Part shown: piece by piece, positions 34,403 to 47,557 of the stretch
Layout of the letters: every line of letters begins with the position of its first letter
Position numbering within the stretch: the stretch's first letter is position 1
From: Cymodocea nodosa
Lineage: Eukaryota > Streptophyta > Magnoliopsida > Alismatales > Cymodoceaceae
Reading direction: 5' to 3'
Length of the DNA stretch: 64,000 nucleotides
Assembly (NCBI GenBank): GCA_036874045.1
Contig: CM072343.1
Location: 16,202,001 to 16,266,000 of the forward strand
Notes under the pieces: generated by a model
The model's input: only the letters and a program-made list of their open reading frames with translations
Database searches by the model: none
Told to the model about the DNA's origin: nothing
Position numbers and translations under genes: made by a program

Positions 34403-37330
34403 AAAAATATTAAGTGTAGCAATTGAACATTATCCATTGAGAGATTGAAAATTTCAAAGAATAGTTTTCAGAGATTATAAAATAATCCATTCATGCATTA
34501 GCTCGATTCACACATCGCAGATTTAAAATCATCAATTTCCTTAACCCATCTTTTTCTACTTGAGCAATATGACATAGAGTTAAAAGGTTTTATTTTTTAG
34601 AATCTAATCTGTACAATAATTATTCATGGAAAATCTTTTTAAAACAAGTAAGCTAATACAATTATAACTATAGTAGAAGGTATAGAGATTGAAATTATAG
34701 TAGAATGTTGAAAATTATCAGAAAATTACTATCTTGTATGGATGGGAAATATCAAGACAAAATGTCAGCACATCACATGCTTTTTTGTTTTATGAATATA
34801 ATAGAGAAGAATCCTTTCCTTTAATGAGAAATGCGACAACATGGATGTGACCAACAATTAATAAATTAAACATTACAATAAACTTATAGATGTGACCAAT
34901 ACAGATAGCACATCAAATATCCAATAAAGAACACTTAAACGGAACAGGTGCAGTTTGCAAAAAGACAATTGCATAGATATTATTATTCATCCATAGAACA
35001 TTGATACCATCTTCGGTAGCATGCACCTGTGGATGAGACCAGGGTTCTTCACGAGTATCATATTTTCTAACGAAAATGTGGTCAATCACATCAACAACAA
35101 GTAATTGTCACGGTTAGGTAAACAATATAAGCATTAAAGGTACAGGTATATGAAGTAACAGGTTCATCGTAGAATAACACAAGATCGGATAAAATTAAAA
35201 TAGCTAATATAAAAATATTTTCCAAGAATAATCTAGATAATTTGGAAAATGAGGATAAATAACATAAAATCAACAAATACCCATAATTTATGTAAAATTA
35301 GAAACTCAAGAAATGTTTATTTATGTATGGAGTTCAAGCAGTTATATACATATATATAACACATTCAAAGTTTTCTTTTCTTGTAACGAGAAAATTTCTC
35401 ATAAATATAGAACTTCATATTTACATTGCAGGCAACTATTCACAAAATTTCCACAACAGAAATAGAACGTTTAAAGTGAATATATACCAGATATAGTTGC
35501 CTATCTGATTTTACACACACACACAATTTACATAAAATTTGAAACCCAAGAAATATTATTTATGTATAAAGTTCAAGCAGTTGTAAAAGTATATTGCATG
35601 CTAAAAATTTTCTTTTCTGATAATGCAAAAATTTCTAATAAATATAGAACTTATTTTCACAAAAACAGTGAATTTCTGATAGTACAGGCAATTTATGAGC
35701 TTAATATTACACGGAAAATATCACAACACAGGAACACTGGAGTAATGCTTGATGGGTAAGAACGGTGCGATTTACCACCCGGTTAGAAAGGGAATGAATG
35801 AAAACTATCATCCTGGAAATATTCAAACAACGGGAAACCTAAACGCTGATATGAGTGATGACAAAACAACAACTTAACTCGCGATCTCCGATAACAACGT
35901 CTGGTAGATCTTCGCGGCAATCACGTCGGACAGTCGAACTGCACACAGACATAAAATGTCACATCACCATTGTATTAATCAAATAAGAGCAACGTCTTAC
36001 CAACTGTACGTTTGAGAAATGCGTCCTGCATTTATTCTCATTATTAACAGAAATAAATAATCATTCCTCGCTTTTTCGGCTCAATAATGTATACTGACCA
36101 TTTACCACTTTTAGAATGAATTTAAATCTAATATTTTATAATAAAATGAAGGATGGTGATAGTTACAGATTCAGCAGAAGTATAAATAAATGTACAATTA
36201 CAATTTATACGTATGACATTCTTTGTTTCAAGTACACATTGTATATGTACATGATTAATTGTCATCCACATCTTTTTTTTTTTTTTTTCGTAGATCTATC
36301 TCTTGGATTTACTTTTATAATCACATGTTACATTCTTTTTTAAGATAAAAAACATAAAACACTTGCTCTACTTGAGATGTCAAAATAAATAAATCACCGT
36401 TACGGTAACATTCGAGATTAACTAGAGTGAAGTTAAATTTATATTTCTTTATTGTCTGATCCCAAACTTTATAGTTAACTCAATCATGCTTAAATAATAT
36501 TATACTCTTATTAGAAGCATAATTAAGAGAGACAATGTCAATAATAATACTATAATATGTAATATTTCCCAGTAATGAGTTTTTATCTCTTTCACTTAAT
36601 ATCACTCCACTATTTTGTATTTGTCTCTTTTGTTTTACATCCATTGTATGAAAGCAGAAACTATTTATTAAACATTCCTTGTAGCTCTTTACCATTAGAT
36701 TAGGATCATAAAATAATCATCTAAGGTCAACAGAAATTTCTTCATTATTCACCCCTAGTTAATTAAGATGAAATGATGATGAAATTAATAAGCATTAACA
36801 AATTACACTTTCAATAACAATGGAAAGTCTTTTACTTACATCTTGTCGAATCCATTCAAAAAATTTTAAAGAATATAGATGATAGTCTTTCCACCTTCCG
36901 TGGTTGTGCATGTAAATGTAAATTTCGTAAAAATGCAATATGTTTTCTATAGAAAAATTAAAAGTTAAAGTTAGACATGTAGTAACAATAACACCATATG
37001 TAAAGATTTATAAAACGATAGCATACTTGTGAAATTAATCAATTTTACTACAATTGAATAATATAGTTCAATGTGTCAACTGTAGTGTGTAATGATCTAA
37101 TTGATGTATGTTATCACCACTTAAAGCACCATTTGAAAAAGGTGGCAACCTTGTTGTTCTTATAACACATCATGATAATCATCATTTCACGGTAATTTGG
37201 TAAATTAAGTGGGAACTCCTTTCAAGTATCTTAAGCAATAAGTCATGTATTCTATTGCTAGATATCTTTCCATAATTGAGAGTTCAAGATGACATGTATT
37301 ATGAACATATGACTTTAGAGTGGAAAGGTA
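34349..37330. repeat. Unclassified 3-kb dispersed repeat, copy A
   Basis: From TCTTCTTTCCCTTGTA to GAACATATGACTTTAG it aligns with 58703-61630 in the same orientation, with many substitutions and indels. Two regions look formerly coding on the minus strand. One is near 36838-36950 (its better kept counterpart at 61066-61344 reads LHSLEFFEWIQQDVSK). The other, near 34990-35090, contains EEPWSHPQVHATEDG. The first vaguely resembles the C-terminus of CACTA transposases, which is a weak match. Copy A interrupts or truncates the Athila element to its left. Confidence 0.6.
35874..36031 (-). other. Possible short spliced ORF within repeat copy A
   Basis: On the minus strand ATG 36031 opens MQDAFLKRTV, then a GTAAG donor, a 62-nt gap with a TGTGCAG acceptor, and VRLSDVIAAKIYQTLL to a stop at 35874-35876, 31 residues in all. 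GC is higher than around it. The intron would be short for a plant, and copy B at about 60230-60330 lacks most of the second part, so this may be a remnant exon of a larger gene. Unrecognised. Confidence 0.25.
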
Positions 37331-37999
37331 TCTAACGAAGAAACTTACATCAAACTTGTATGACAATGACACTGAAGGAAAGTAAAATACCTACATATTC
37401 TAGGAAATAATATTTAGTTATTTATAAGATACATCCATCGATAATGCATAGGTCCAATAAGCTATGTTTCTTTAACTAAATGACTAGGCAAGTGGACTAT
37501 GATATCAAAAAAAGAAGGTGAAAAAATAGTCTCAAGTTTAGATAGAGTCACTACAACTTAAGATTTTGATTACACTAATTTAATTTATTAGTAGTTGCAG
37601 TCTTAAAACATATTTTTTTGAAAAGAATACATGGCTTGATAAATACTTTACCGATGTTGTGAAGTAGTATTCACCTGATAGCAAGCGGTAATAACTACTA
37701 TATTAAAACATGATGATCATGACTCTTTAGACCTATGATCCTTCTTGATTTAAGATTAATGTACCTAGATATGTTCGATACATAACCATAAGATATTTCC
37801 ACTTTCTTAAGCACTTAACAAAATATTTCCTTTTGTCACTTACTCATGGTAGAACATGTTGTGGAATTATTACAGGGGATGCAGACTCTCACAGCGTGGA
37901 GCAACATTTTTCGAGACAAGGATTGCGCATGGATGTTTAGTTGTAGTTTTCCAAAGCTCCTAAGGTGTCGACGAGGGATGTCCACAAGCGAAGGGCATG
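37331..37999. other. Intergenic AT-rich DNA
   Basis: No coding or repeat structure that I can support, apart from somewhat higher GC toward 37870-38000, leading into the copia gag remnant. Confidence 0.4.
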
Positions 38000-38570
38000 A
38001 TTGAATGTCATTAATCCATCAACTAATCCTCAATTGGATTTGTGCGATTATCAATCAATCTGTGCAACCTACATTATTTTCTTGCATTGGAGGCCTGGAC
38101 CACTCTTAAAGGGACCTTTGCTCCCTCTGTCAAATCTATGTAGCAGATGAAGCTTTGGTCTCTCAAATGACAATCAAACCAATCCATAGAGGACTACATC
38201 TTCCTTACCAAATCTCTGGTTGATAGCATGGTTGCTGGTGGGTCTCTAGTTGGTAAGCATGAACTCCTTGAATACATCTGTAATGGATTAGGCCCCAATT
38301 ATAAGCATTTCCTCACTAGCATTTCTTGCTCCCTCTCCTTTGTTGAGTACCATGAACTTTTGCCCTCGACACCACCACAAAGGTAGATTAGTCTAGCAAC
38401 TCCAATAATCGTGGTAGGAGGGTGGTTGCAACCATGGTGGCCATCCACCTCCTTCTTACCACCCACCTCTTCTTCCTATTCATTACACTCTTTCGCTGGC
38501 CTCTATTCACTCCATTGCTCCATGCCAAATTTGCAACAAATGGGGACACTCCACTAGAAACTATTAGAGT
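38000..38570 (+). pseudogene. Ty1-copia gag remnant
   Basis: The translated text includes LEAWTTLKGTFAPSVKSM, IEDYIFLTKSLVDSMVAGG and GKHELLEYICNGLGPNYKHF, the pattern of the copia-type gag polypeptide (UBN2 group). After a frame change it has CQICNKWGHS, the start of the CCHC zinc knuckle (about 38526-38555). Several stops break it and no pol follows, so it is an isolated fragment. Confidence 0.7.
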
Positions 38571-39015
38571 GTTTGTTAAAGTGTTAATTTATGTAATTTT
38601 ATAAGTTATTATTCACGTATATTAGATTATACGATGAAAATATTTAAGTTCCTATAGTATTTTACATGTTATTTATTCTTTGAAAGACATGTATGTAAAT
38701 TGTATTTAAATGTTGTATTTAGAAGTAATTCATCAGCCTTGGCTATATCAATTGATCTATGATAATAGTGAAAATGATTTGTCTTCGCTCCCAGACCACA
38801 AGAAACCCTAGTTTTGTATGTTTCCATCTTGCAAATACCGATGGGTGAGAGGGCTTGTACATAAAAATATAAAATGTTACAATAGAAACTCACACCCCTA
38901 TGGGTGAGAGAACTTCATTTAATGAGATGACCAGTTGACATGGCATAATGGATCAATTGTTCAAATTAACCAATGGTACACATTTCCTTATTCTATGAGA
39001 CTTTCCAATAAACAT

Positions 39016-39722
39016 GTCGATGGGTCTAGTCCGATCGGCCTAACCCAAAATTATAGGTTTGTATATAAGTTGTAGGTTGGGCCAGGCCGACTTACAATTT
39101 TTATTATTTTTGATTTATAAGCATTGCTTAACCCGTAAGCTCGCCTACATGGGCCTAAACTTGGGTTGGGTAGGGCCTACAAGTTGGGCTTGCTCGACAA
39201 GTGCAAATTTTTTTACTTTTTATTTTATAAAACATAAAAAATAAATATACTAAAATGCATATACATTAATTATTTTTTTTCAAGTATCCATTTAAACATT
39301 TATTATTTTTTAAATATTTTCACATTTATTTTTTAATCTAACTATATTTTTTTATGTTGGAAGTCTTTGGTTTTAGTTTTTTTTATTATATTTTTTAGTT
39401 ATATATATATATATATTTATGTAACATTTATTCAAACAAATATATATTAAAGTTGCAATAATATATATTTTTTATTACATATAAATTTTGTAATTATATA
39501 TTATATTATATATATATAACATTTATTAACATTGCAATTATTGCCATGTTCTTGCAGCAGTGAGCCACCTAGTTGGGCTTGCGGACTGGACCAGGCCCAC
39601 CTACACATCTCAAAAATGAAAAACTTTTGACCTAACCATGAAAAATTTTTGACTAGGCCCACCTAATATCAGGTCAGACTGGGCCTGTATCAAATGGACC
39701 GGACCAAGAATGTAAGATTGAA
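39016..39722. mobile_element. Insertion of about 0.7 kb in the flank of WSD copy 2, possible non-autonomous transposon
   Basis: Copy 1 lacks this segment between ACTTTCCA (about 14850) and the AAATTGAAGCAG that follows. Its borders are rich in GGCC/GGGCC words (GGGTCTAGTCCGATCGGCC at the left, GGTCAGACTGGGCCTGT and GGACCGGACC at the right) around an AT-rich core. The ends look partly inverted, but I could not define clean terminal repeats or a target duplication. Confidence 0.5.
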
Positions 39723-40002
39723 CTCAAATTGAAGCAGAAACGGTACCATTATTAGAAAAACAAAAAGCTGCTCAAACAAGAGATAGGCAAGCGTTGGAAT
39801 TATAAATGCCTGCGGACAAATACGTTGTCATGCACAATACTTGAAGAAGACAATGTCCCAACTCCAATAATCTTGTAAAAAAGGACCTAATAAATGCATG
39901 GATTGCGAATAATCTACTTCTGCAGTGTTTGAGTTGTAGTGAATTTCTCATCAATATTCCATCAAGATCTTGATCAAGACCGGGTGGCTTTCTCGGGCAA
40001 GG

Positions 40003-43000
40003 TCATGCTTTCGATGCAGTGCATGAAGCTACCGCATTCTTCATGAGGTTGAGAGACTCAACCACATCCTCACAAAGCTGGTGTGGATCGGGGATCACAG
40101 TTTCGTCAACAGCAAGAACAATCTCCATTTTTCCCATGTAGCTTTGGAAGTGTATTGTGAGGGCCTGTTAGGATCCAGTCATCAATAATATGCAGGAACA
40201 TGCATTCGCAAGAATCTTGAATTTTGAAAACCAGAACGTAAGTCACTGAAAAATTACGCATGAAACCCATGTATTCTGCCCTTCCGTAACAAATGGGCTA
40301 TACACAATTCTGATTAATTGAAACACTGAGATTAATGTGATTGTGAGCTTAGACCACTCGGTTTACAAAATCACAAAAAGTGTAGTTACCAGATTACTTA
40401 CGTGAGGGTGACCATATATACTGGGAGCCAAGTACACCAAACGATGACCGAAAAAAAGGACTTCTTCAAGAGGTCCAATAACATTTGAGAGTGATAAGGT
40501 GGTGTTTGAGAACACATTGGAAGATAATGATGCAGCTTTCTGTTACACATAGAGGAACAATGAAGATACATTATACAGCTCATTGAAGAAGAGGAAAGCA
40601 AAGAGCAACTTGCATATAAGATTCTCTAACTTAGAATTATCAAAAATTTCTTAAATACTCTCATTCCAAATATATTTTTGATTTGCAAATATTCCTACTT
40701 AATGCCAATCGCAATGGAGATGAATTCTGACTTCAGAATTTCCAGTCCATAGGTTGCAACTTGATATAGTCACAAATCAGCTACCATCATTGCATCTTCC
40801 AAACATGAATTCTATAAACGTATCAGAACTTCTTCCACACAAAAAACTAAAATAACAATTATTTAAATACAACACATGGAAATAAGCTATGGTTTTAAGA
40901 AAACAGTAAATCACTGGCATATGTAGTTTCACTTGGGATGTTTTGTATGTTTGTATATGGAAATTACCTATAGTTCTATATTTCGGAAATTATGCCATCC
41001 AATCACCCTTAAGAATATGCCCTTCAATATAATTCTAAATTCTAACATGTCGAAGCTTAAGGTTTAAATAATTGTAGTTTTTTTATTCAATATATAATGT
41101 GTTAATACACTTAATTAGTGGATGTGAACCACATATTTAGATCATAGTTGAATTGCTTTTCATTTATCTGTGTACATAGTAGTATATATCTTGCATCTAC
41201 TAACATGTGTTTTGTATCCATATGGATCAATTTCCATACTTTGAAAAAAGATTCAGATATGGAATTTTCCATACCTATGTTCTGTTGGACTCATTTTCTT
41301 CTCTAGCTATCATTCCAAAATATTTCAATAAGCTACTGGAAGATACTACAGGTGAATAACAATCATACCTTCATGCCAAAAAGCTTTAAAACTGCTTTTG
41401 CAACCCAAAAAGTAAAGAGTGCCTCATACGATGCTTTCTTCCGATTTGCAATATTTATTGCTGTTCGAACATAATCTAGAGGATTACCATGGTGGATGAT
41501 TGGAAAGGGGATGGTGACATATCCAATCCAATTTCCCCATGGTGCATTCGTTTCCATTCCCTGCATCATGTCTGCAAGAACCTTTTATCTGAAGACAAGT
41601 TAGCCCATTGAAGAGGAGATGCTCAAGTGCATAACTAGAGAAGAGGTGTATAGTACGTGCTTGTAAGACAGCTAAACAATTGGCCAAGTAAATTTTGAAT
41701 TTTCACACAATGTCTAACATGCTATAATAATTGGACTGAAGGGTGAAGTATAAAAATTAAAAAGCATTCGGATTAGCTAACAATTTGTAGGAATTCAACA
41801 TCTGCCAAATACAATTGAGCTTAAACTTAACGAACTGTAATATTAATAATGTAGTACGTTTACAACAAGTCGTACATGTAGTCCTGGTGCTTTCCGGATG
41901 TTGACAAAAATAGTTGATCTAACACAGAGATTTTCTGGAATATCTCCATTTGCATTCTTCCCATCACCTGAATATGAAAGGTAACTACTTTTACCCTCCA
42001 AGCATTTGAACAATAATCGAGAGATCTGAATCTTGTCAAAGAATATTTCCTTATGAAAGCAACTTGAATTAAGTACTGAAATTCTCACAATCAATTGTCG
42101 ACATTTCAGTGGTCATTAATTGAATATCAACTTTAAGAACAAAGTAGGAATGCAAACCGTGATTACTGAATAGACATCGTGTTCATAAACCAAGATGACA
42201 AAAGGTGATATTGTTTTTAAAAAGTAAAAAATTCAATGAATCACATGAAGAAAAACATAGAGAGTATCAAGGAAATAAAATTTTGACAGAACTTCGAAAA
42301 CCATCAAGGGTCTCTTCTTCAATACTTACGGGCATATCTTCTACTCAGGTAGCACGTGAGTCCAGCAAATGTCATGCCCAATAGTACGTCATTGACAGTC
42401 TGTGAGATAATTGAAGCTCAAGGTTAAATACAACCTGTTAAGAAACTAAAACATAATGGCATGGGGAAAAATTAAGCTGCAACATCTGGAACTGCGACCA
42501 GTCGAACAATCACCCCTTCGCAAATCATCAAACAATATACGTGCATGGTCAAGAAAGAAATTCACAAAAGAAAACACCGAACTCACCGCATTCAAGTGAC
42601 ATTTGACGGTCTTAATATCCTCAAAATTCACAGTCTTACGGACAAACCTCTTCTTGTTATGTTCCACCCCCTCCCTCCCCTTGATCGGCGTTTCCGAATC
42701 CTTTAGCCACCCGAAGGTTGCCATAAACATGACGACATCCACCATCGTGTTCCAAAAAACTCTGACCATCGTGCAGAACCACACAAGCATCGCCCACATC
42801 ATCCCCATCCGACTCCTTTCCTTCCAACCTCTCCCTCGGGGGATCGGGGCCTCCGGCAAGGTCGGGAGTGCATCGGGGTCGGAGGCCTTGCGGAAGCATG
42901 CGAGAAGGAGTGACATGAGGGACATGCCATCCCCAAGGGAGTGGTGCACGCGGAGGATGCCAGTGGCCTCGGCCTCGGAAGTCTTGACGTTGAGGACATG

Positions 43001-45047
43001 GAGATCCCAGAGGGGCTTGGAGAAGTCGAGGGTTGTGGTGGAGAGGTTGGAGATGTAGTCTTCGACCAACTTGTCCGGCGAACGGATGTCGACGGCGGAG
43101 AGGTCGGGGACGACAAGGTGGTCCTCCACCACCACCTTCGTCCTCACCCATCTCCCCTTGCATTCTCTTCCTTCTTTGTTCAGCACCTGCACGGATGGAA
43201 AGAGGTGTGATTTAAAAAGAGGAAGAAAAACACTTTAAATTAAAAATATTAAATAAAAATAGTAAAATTTTCACATTTATGATATTATTTTACAAGTATT
43301 AAAAATGATATATCAAATTTATTTTCTGTGGAATCAAATGTATGATTTACGAGAAAAATAATAACGTGAGAAAGAGAGTAAAATAACATATCAAATATGA
43401 ATTAAATATATAATCTTTAGAAAATCACAGTAAAAAATACTATGAATATTTACATTCACATTTTTCTCTTAATATTTAATTATGTTTAACTTCTAAATGA
43501 ATCATTTTAATATCCAAATGTTCATTTTCTAACGCTTAGCTTCTTTCAATATATTCATGTCACGTGTTTTCTTGATTAAGTTACAAATAATGTAAATCTA
43601 GATCACATGTTTTCTATGTTCAACTCACATGTTTTCTATGTTCAACTCACATGTAGTTTTCATTCACATCACAGATTCTGTAACATATTAATCATTAAGT
43701 ATTATAAAATGAAAATTCAAATACCAAGTGATTTATTTTGAAGTTCAGGGTAGTTAAACGATAATTTGGCAAACTTTAAATTGCCAACATGATAATTGTT
43801 TAGTTGGTTAAGAAGAGTGGTACTTGTGAAACTATCCTTATGTAAAAAAAAATTTGATAATTACCAAATAATAAATTAAATTCTATAATTTTTATGAAAA
43901 TAACAGATTATTTTCACACATTGGATTGACATAATGATACCACACAATTACATTTGAAGTTATGAGTCTCAACTATCTCATAACTTCACCCTATTGAACA
44001 TTTTGTGCACGTCTTTTAATAAAGTGGGCAAGTTCTCATCATATCTTGTTAGAGTTACGAAGGGAACAAATTAATACAAGAAGTGATGACCAAGCTGCTG
44101 TTGTAAGCCTCGAGAGGAAAGCTTTTGGAAAAACCACAAGAATTCAATTTGAGAGGTCTAGACAAGCTACAAAGATTAGATCATGAGTCATCATGTTTCC
44201 ATAACTCTACCCCACCAAATACTTCACATATACTCACATATTCTAATGGAGACCAACAACTGAGAACCACAGGTGAGTTGCATGCATATGTTTCCAAAGA
44301 ATTAATGCCTAGGAAGGAGGAGATTACTGTAAGTTCCATTAGGTGTTTTGTCACAACACAAATAATTGTTGCCACCTAAAGGAAGAGATTGAAATCGTCA
44401 TTTGATTTTAGTTGCCTATCCAACTATGTCGAAGATTAGAAATAGCAGTAAGAGAGAAGAGAGTCGATGACGGAAGGAAAGGAGAGAAAGAAGGGAAATA
44501 GTAGTTCTAATTAAAGCAAAATATTCATGCAAGGGATCATGTGTGCAATTAAGGTAGCAAGACGCATTGATAAATCATTTTCCCTTTGCCTTTAGAGGTA
44601 GCACTGGTCCAAAGTTGACGACGTCTTTGTATGATAAATAAAACTCAGATACAGATTTGTTGCAGAGGAACCCACAAACGCGACCTTGATCTAAACAAGA
44701 ACCGTGAGGAAACAGAGAACTCAACCATGGAGTAGTATAATATTAGTCCATGTGATGTTCACCTGTAAGCTAGAGAAGCGAGGGTGGCGGACGAGTGTGG
44801 CTTCGATGCCGGCCTTGATGAGGTCAACGTCGACCGTCCTGGAGCTCCCCATGATAGCGATGATGTAGCAGTTGAAGCGTGGCTGATGGAACAACCTCGC
44901 CGAAGGGCTGAGCGGCTGCTCCTCCGCCTCCTCCTTCGACGCCACCTCCAGCTCGTGACCGGCACCGACCACCAGAGACGGCAGATGCTGCTGCTGTTGC
45001 TTCACAGTAACATGACCATTCCCCTCTGGGACGCCGGTGCCTCTCAT
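40003..45047 (-). CDS. O-acyltransferase WSD1-like, copy 2 (wax ester synthase/DGAT), seven exons
   Basis: The minus-strand exons are 45047-44763, 43186-42587, 42399-42330, 41967-41876, 41581-41369, 40539-40402 and 40164-40003, with exactly the same lengths as copy 1 (285, 600, 70, 92, 213, 138 and 162 nt), giving 519 residues. The catalytic HHSLGDG is kept, as are PLSPSARLFHQPRFN in exon 1 and IGPLEEVLFFGH near the C-terminus. Introns remain GT-AG; the exon 4 donor is GTACGA here and GTAAGA in copy 1. Differences cluster in the hydrophobic stretch of exon 2 (MMWAMLVWFCTMVRVFW) and in exon 3 (GMTFAGLTCYLS). The predicted role is the same: acyl transfer to alcohols or diacylglycerol at the endoplasmic reticulum. 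A 32-bp minisatellite lies about 0.4 kb upstream. It looks functional; whether its expression or substrate differs cannot be seen. Confidence 0.87.
43187..44762 (-). other. Intron 1 of WSD copy 2 (1576 bp)
   Basis: The donor GTGAAC and acceptor CCGTGCAG are the same as in copy 1. It carries the extra 22-bp tandem unit at 43605-43648 (ACATGTTTTCTATGTTCAAC...), present once in copy 1. No gene inside is supported. Confidence 0.8.
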
Positions 45048-45433
45048 CTCGGCGAGCAGGAAGAAGCAAGTTGGCTGTTGCGGTGGCGGTGGCGGTGGCG
45101 TTGGTGGAGTGACAATGGGAAAGGTTGGTTTTTTGATACATAAATATAAATATATTTATTTTAAATTTAAGCAAATACAACTGAAGTCCTTCAATAAATG
45201 TGCATGCGGTGATGTCGTTGAACTTGGACTGAAACAACTTACATTTTTTTTGTTATTTATGATAGTATGTATTTATTACTGTATAAAAATTCATGGTGCT
45301 ACATGCATAAATTTGAAGCCAAAAGTACGTACGAGATATCTGATTATTGGAAAACTCAAATAGTTAGATACTTCACATTTAGTCCTAAAGATCATCTTTT
45401 AATTAGCATCATTGAAATTTAAAGATCTAACCT

Positions 45434-45657
45434 TTTTTTCGGGTAATCTATACTCAACATCATCCTTTTTGTTAGGTAACTTACATTCGACATTTTGATT
45501 TTGTTAGATGGCCAACACCTGATATTTTCATTTTGTTAAATGACCAACACTTGATATTTTCATTTTGTCAGGTGGCCAACATCTGATTATTTTATTTTGT
45601 CGAATAATAAGCATCAAACATTTCCATCTCATCAAATAATAAGCACCTAACATTTTC
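45434..45657. repeat. 32-bp minisatellite, seven units
   Basis: Unit starts fall exactly every 32 bp at 45434, 45466, 45498, 45530, 45562, 45594 and 45626. The core resembles ATTTTGTTAGATGGCCAAC followed by ACCTGATATTTTC. The outer units are more diverged. It starts just beyond the duplicated block and is not seen upstream of copy 1. Confidence 0.8.
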
Positions 45658-46199
45658 CTAGAACTATCCTCGGTCTGGTCGACCTTTTTGACGTAATTTG
45701 ACCAACTAGATATTAAAATCAAACCAAACCCCAAGCGTTTGGACAAAAATGATCACTAATCTTCTAGGTGAACTCACTGGGAAAATCCATTCGATTGGTA
45801 AAGAGTTTCGTGCAATCTCTATTTTTTCTGTCACCCACGTCAACACATCAAAAATCCCATTCGAAATTTCCTTTTTCTGTCAATCTAATTCTTACCCAAT
45901 GTAGATATTCGGTGTTCGAAACATATTTTTCCCCACGTTCCCTCCATTTCAACTGAATTCTCTTGCCACGTCAAATAACACATGGTAATTTATCATGTCA
46001 ACGATATGTGGCATCTTAGGATTTGCCCATTTTATCGACAACCATATTTCAAACTAACCAGGAGATGATACGTGGCAACCCATCCACGTCAACTATTATG
46101 TGGATGAGATACGTCATCCTCTCCCCTTTTGTTTATTCAATGGACTAGATCATTGATTTTCTAGGGCAATCAAATTCTCTACTATTCAATGAAAAGATT
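45658..46199. other. Intergenic spacer
   Basis: No ORF or repeat that I can support. It sits between the minisatellite and a copia LTR. Confidence 0.4.
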
Positions 46200-47557
46200 T
46201 GTTAAGATCCAATGACACATTAAGAGAAGAGTGAATGATTTTCTAATTTTTAAATTCTATCTTAATCAACTGAATTTGTAAATCTAGCAATTTATGACAG
46301 AGTAAATAGAGTATGCATAGTGAAAATAATTAAAAGTAGGATCACATAAAAAGTTTTTAGATGGTTTACTATTAACAACTATATCTTTAAATTCTACTTG
46401 AACTTCACTATCTATATTAATTACAACACTTACTTTTAGGTAAAATAAGAACCAATGTTTATAATTAAACTTTTAGGTGTAAGCTTGAACCAACCACAAT
46501 TGAAGTTTTGAGGTATAAGTTACCAAATAATGCTTGTTGTAGTATCAAAAATTTATGTACAATGAGAGCTTTGTTGAGCTTGATCGTTTACTTTGAAATT
46601 GCAGGTCTTCATTTGAGCTTTCAATGAAATCTACTTTGTTTCTTGCTTTGTATTTTTCTAGTGTAGTTTCTAGTCTATGATAATTGCTCTCGGCATTCCT
46701 TAATGAATAATTTGGTTACTTTTATATTTGAATGTGCAATGATCGATTTTTTTCCAATGTTATCAATTCTATTGTACTTACTAATTTTAACAGTTTTAAA
46801 AATAGTAAGTTAACATTTAGCTAACCATCGAGTCAATCTATCAAACTTTCGATGATTGAAGTCCTTAAATCATCGTGTTCCCTATATTCTTTAAATTTGT
46901 TGAGTTTAAGTAAATATAATGAACATACTTCATCCAATTTGTGCTTATCCTCTCTACCAAGTGTTCTATTGATTCCTTAGATAAAAGTCGTAGAGTTATT
47001 TTTAACTCTATGAATTTTTTCACTTGAATTCCATGTAGAAGTCATAGAGTTATCTTAACTCTACAAATTTTTTCTTCCTTTGCAGCTTTTCTTTATTTTC
47101 ATCAATTACTCAACTATCACATGGATATTTAAGTTAGTAGCACATGGTCCAAAGTAAAAGTCATAGAGTTATGGATTAACTCTATGAGTTTTTCACATGT
47201 GACCAATATAAAACTTGTAGAGTTATTCCATAATTCAACAAACTTCTACTTTTAACTTATAGGTTCCATGTTAATTGTTTGTCGAGTCTAGGTCATTTGA
47301 CAAATTCAAGTTTTCTATAACTCGCCTATCTATGATTTATCTAGATACTTATCCTTATAACCCTCCATTCATTTATGATTTCTTGAATACTTATTCTCAT
47401 AACTTGCTGTCCAACCAAAGTAATATTCTAAACTGCTACTACATAATATTACTTCTACTTTATTGCATATATTGTCATCAAGTTTCTTCATTTGTACTTA
47501 TGAAATACATAATTTACTTCACATAAATTTTTGCATTATCAAAACATAGTTCTTTCA
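46200..47557 (-). repeat. Ty1-copia LTR (minus strand)
   Basis: On the minus strand it runs from TGAAAGAACTATGTTTTG to TTGGATCTTAACA. It is preceded by AAAAAGGGAGAGAT (47558-47573), a polypurine tract, and by copia coding remnants, so it is the 3' LTR. It is related to 22338-23757. Inverted repeats of the type TCATAGAGTTA...TAACTCTATGA occur at about 46985-47240. Confidence 0.7.

Larger units (their letters stand above)
38735..45355. repeat. Duplicated block, copy 2 (matches 14565-20550)
   Basis: It aligns with copy 1 through both flanks, all exons and introns. Differences are substitutions, short indels, a tandem 22-bp duplication in intron 1 (43605-43648) and an inserted segment at 39016-39722. 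The intact coding frame in both suggests a fairly recent event or continuing selection. Confidence 0.85.

Noticed and set aside
44125..44379. 84-codon frame in intron 1 of WSD copy 2
   Set aside because: The same region in copy 1 is interrupted, so the frame is not conserved between the duplicates.
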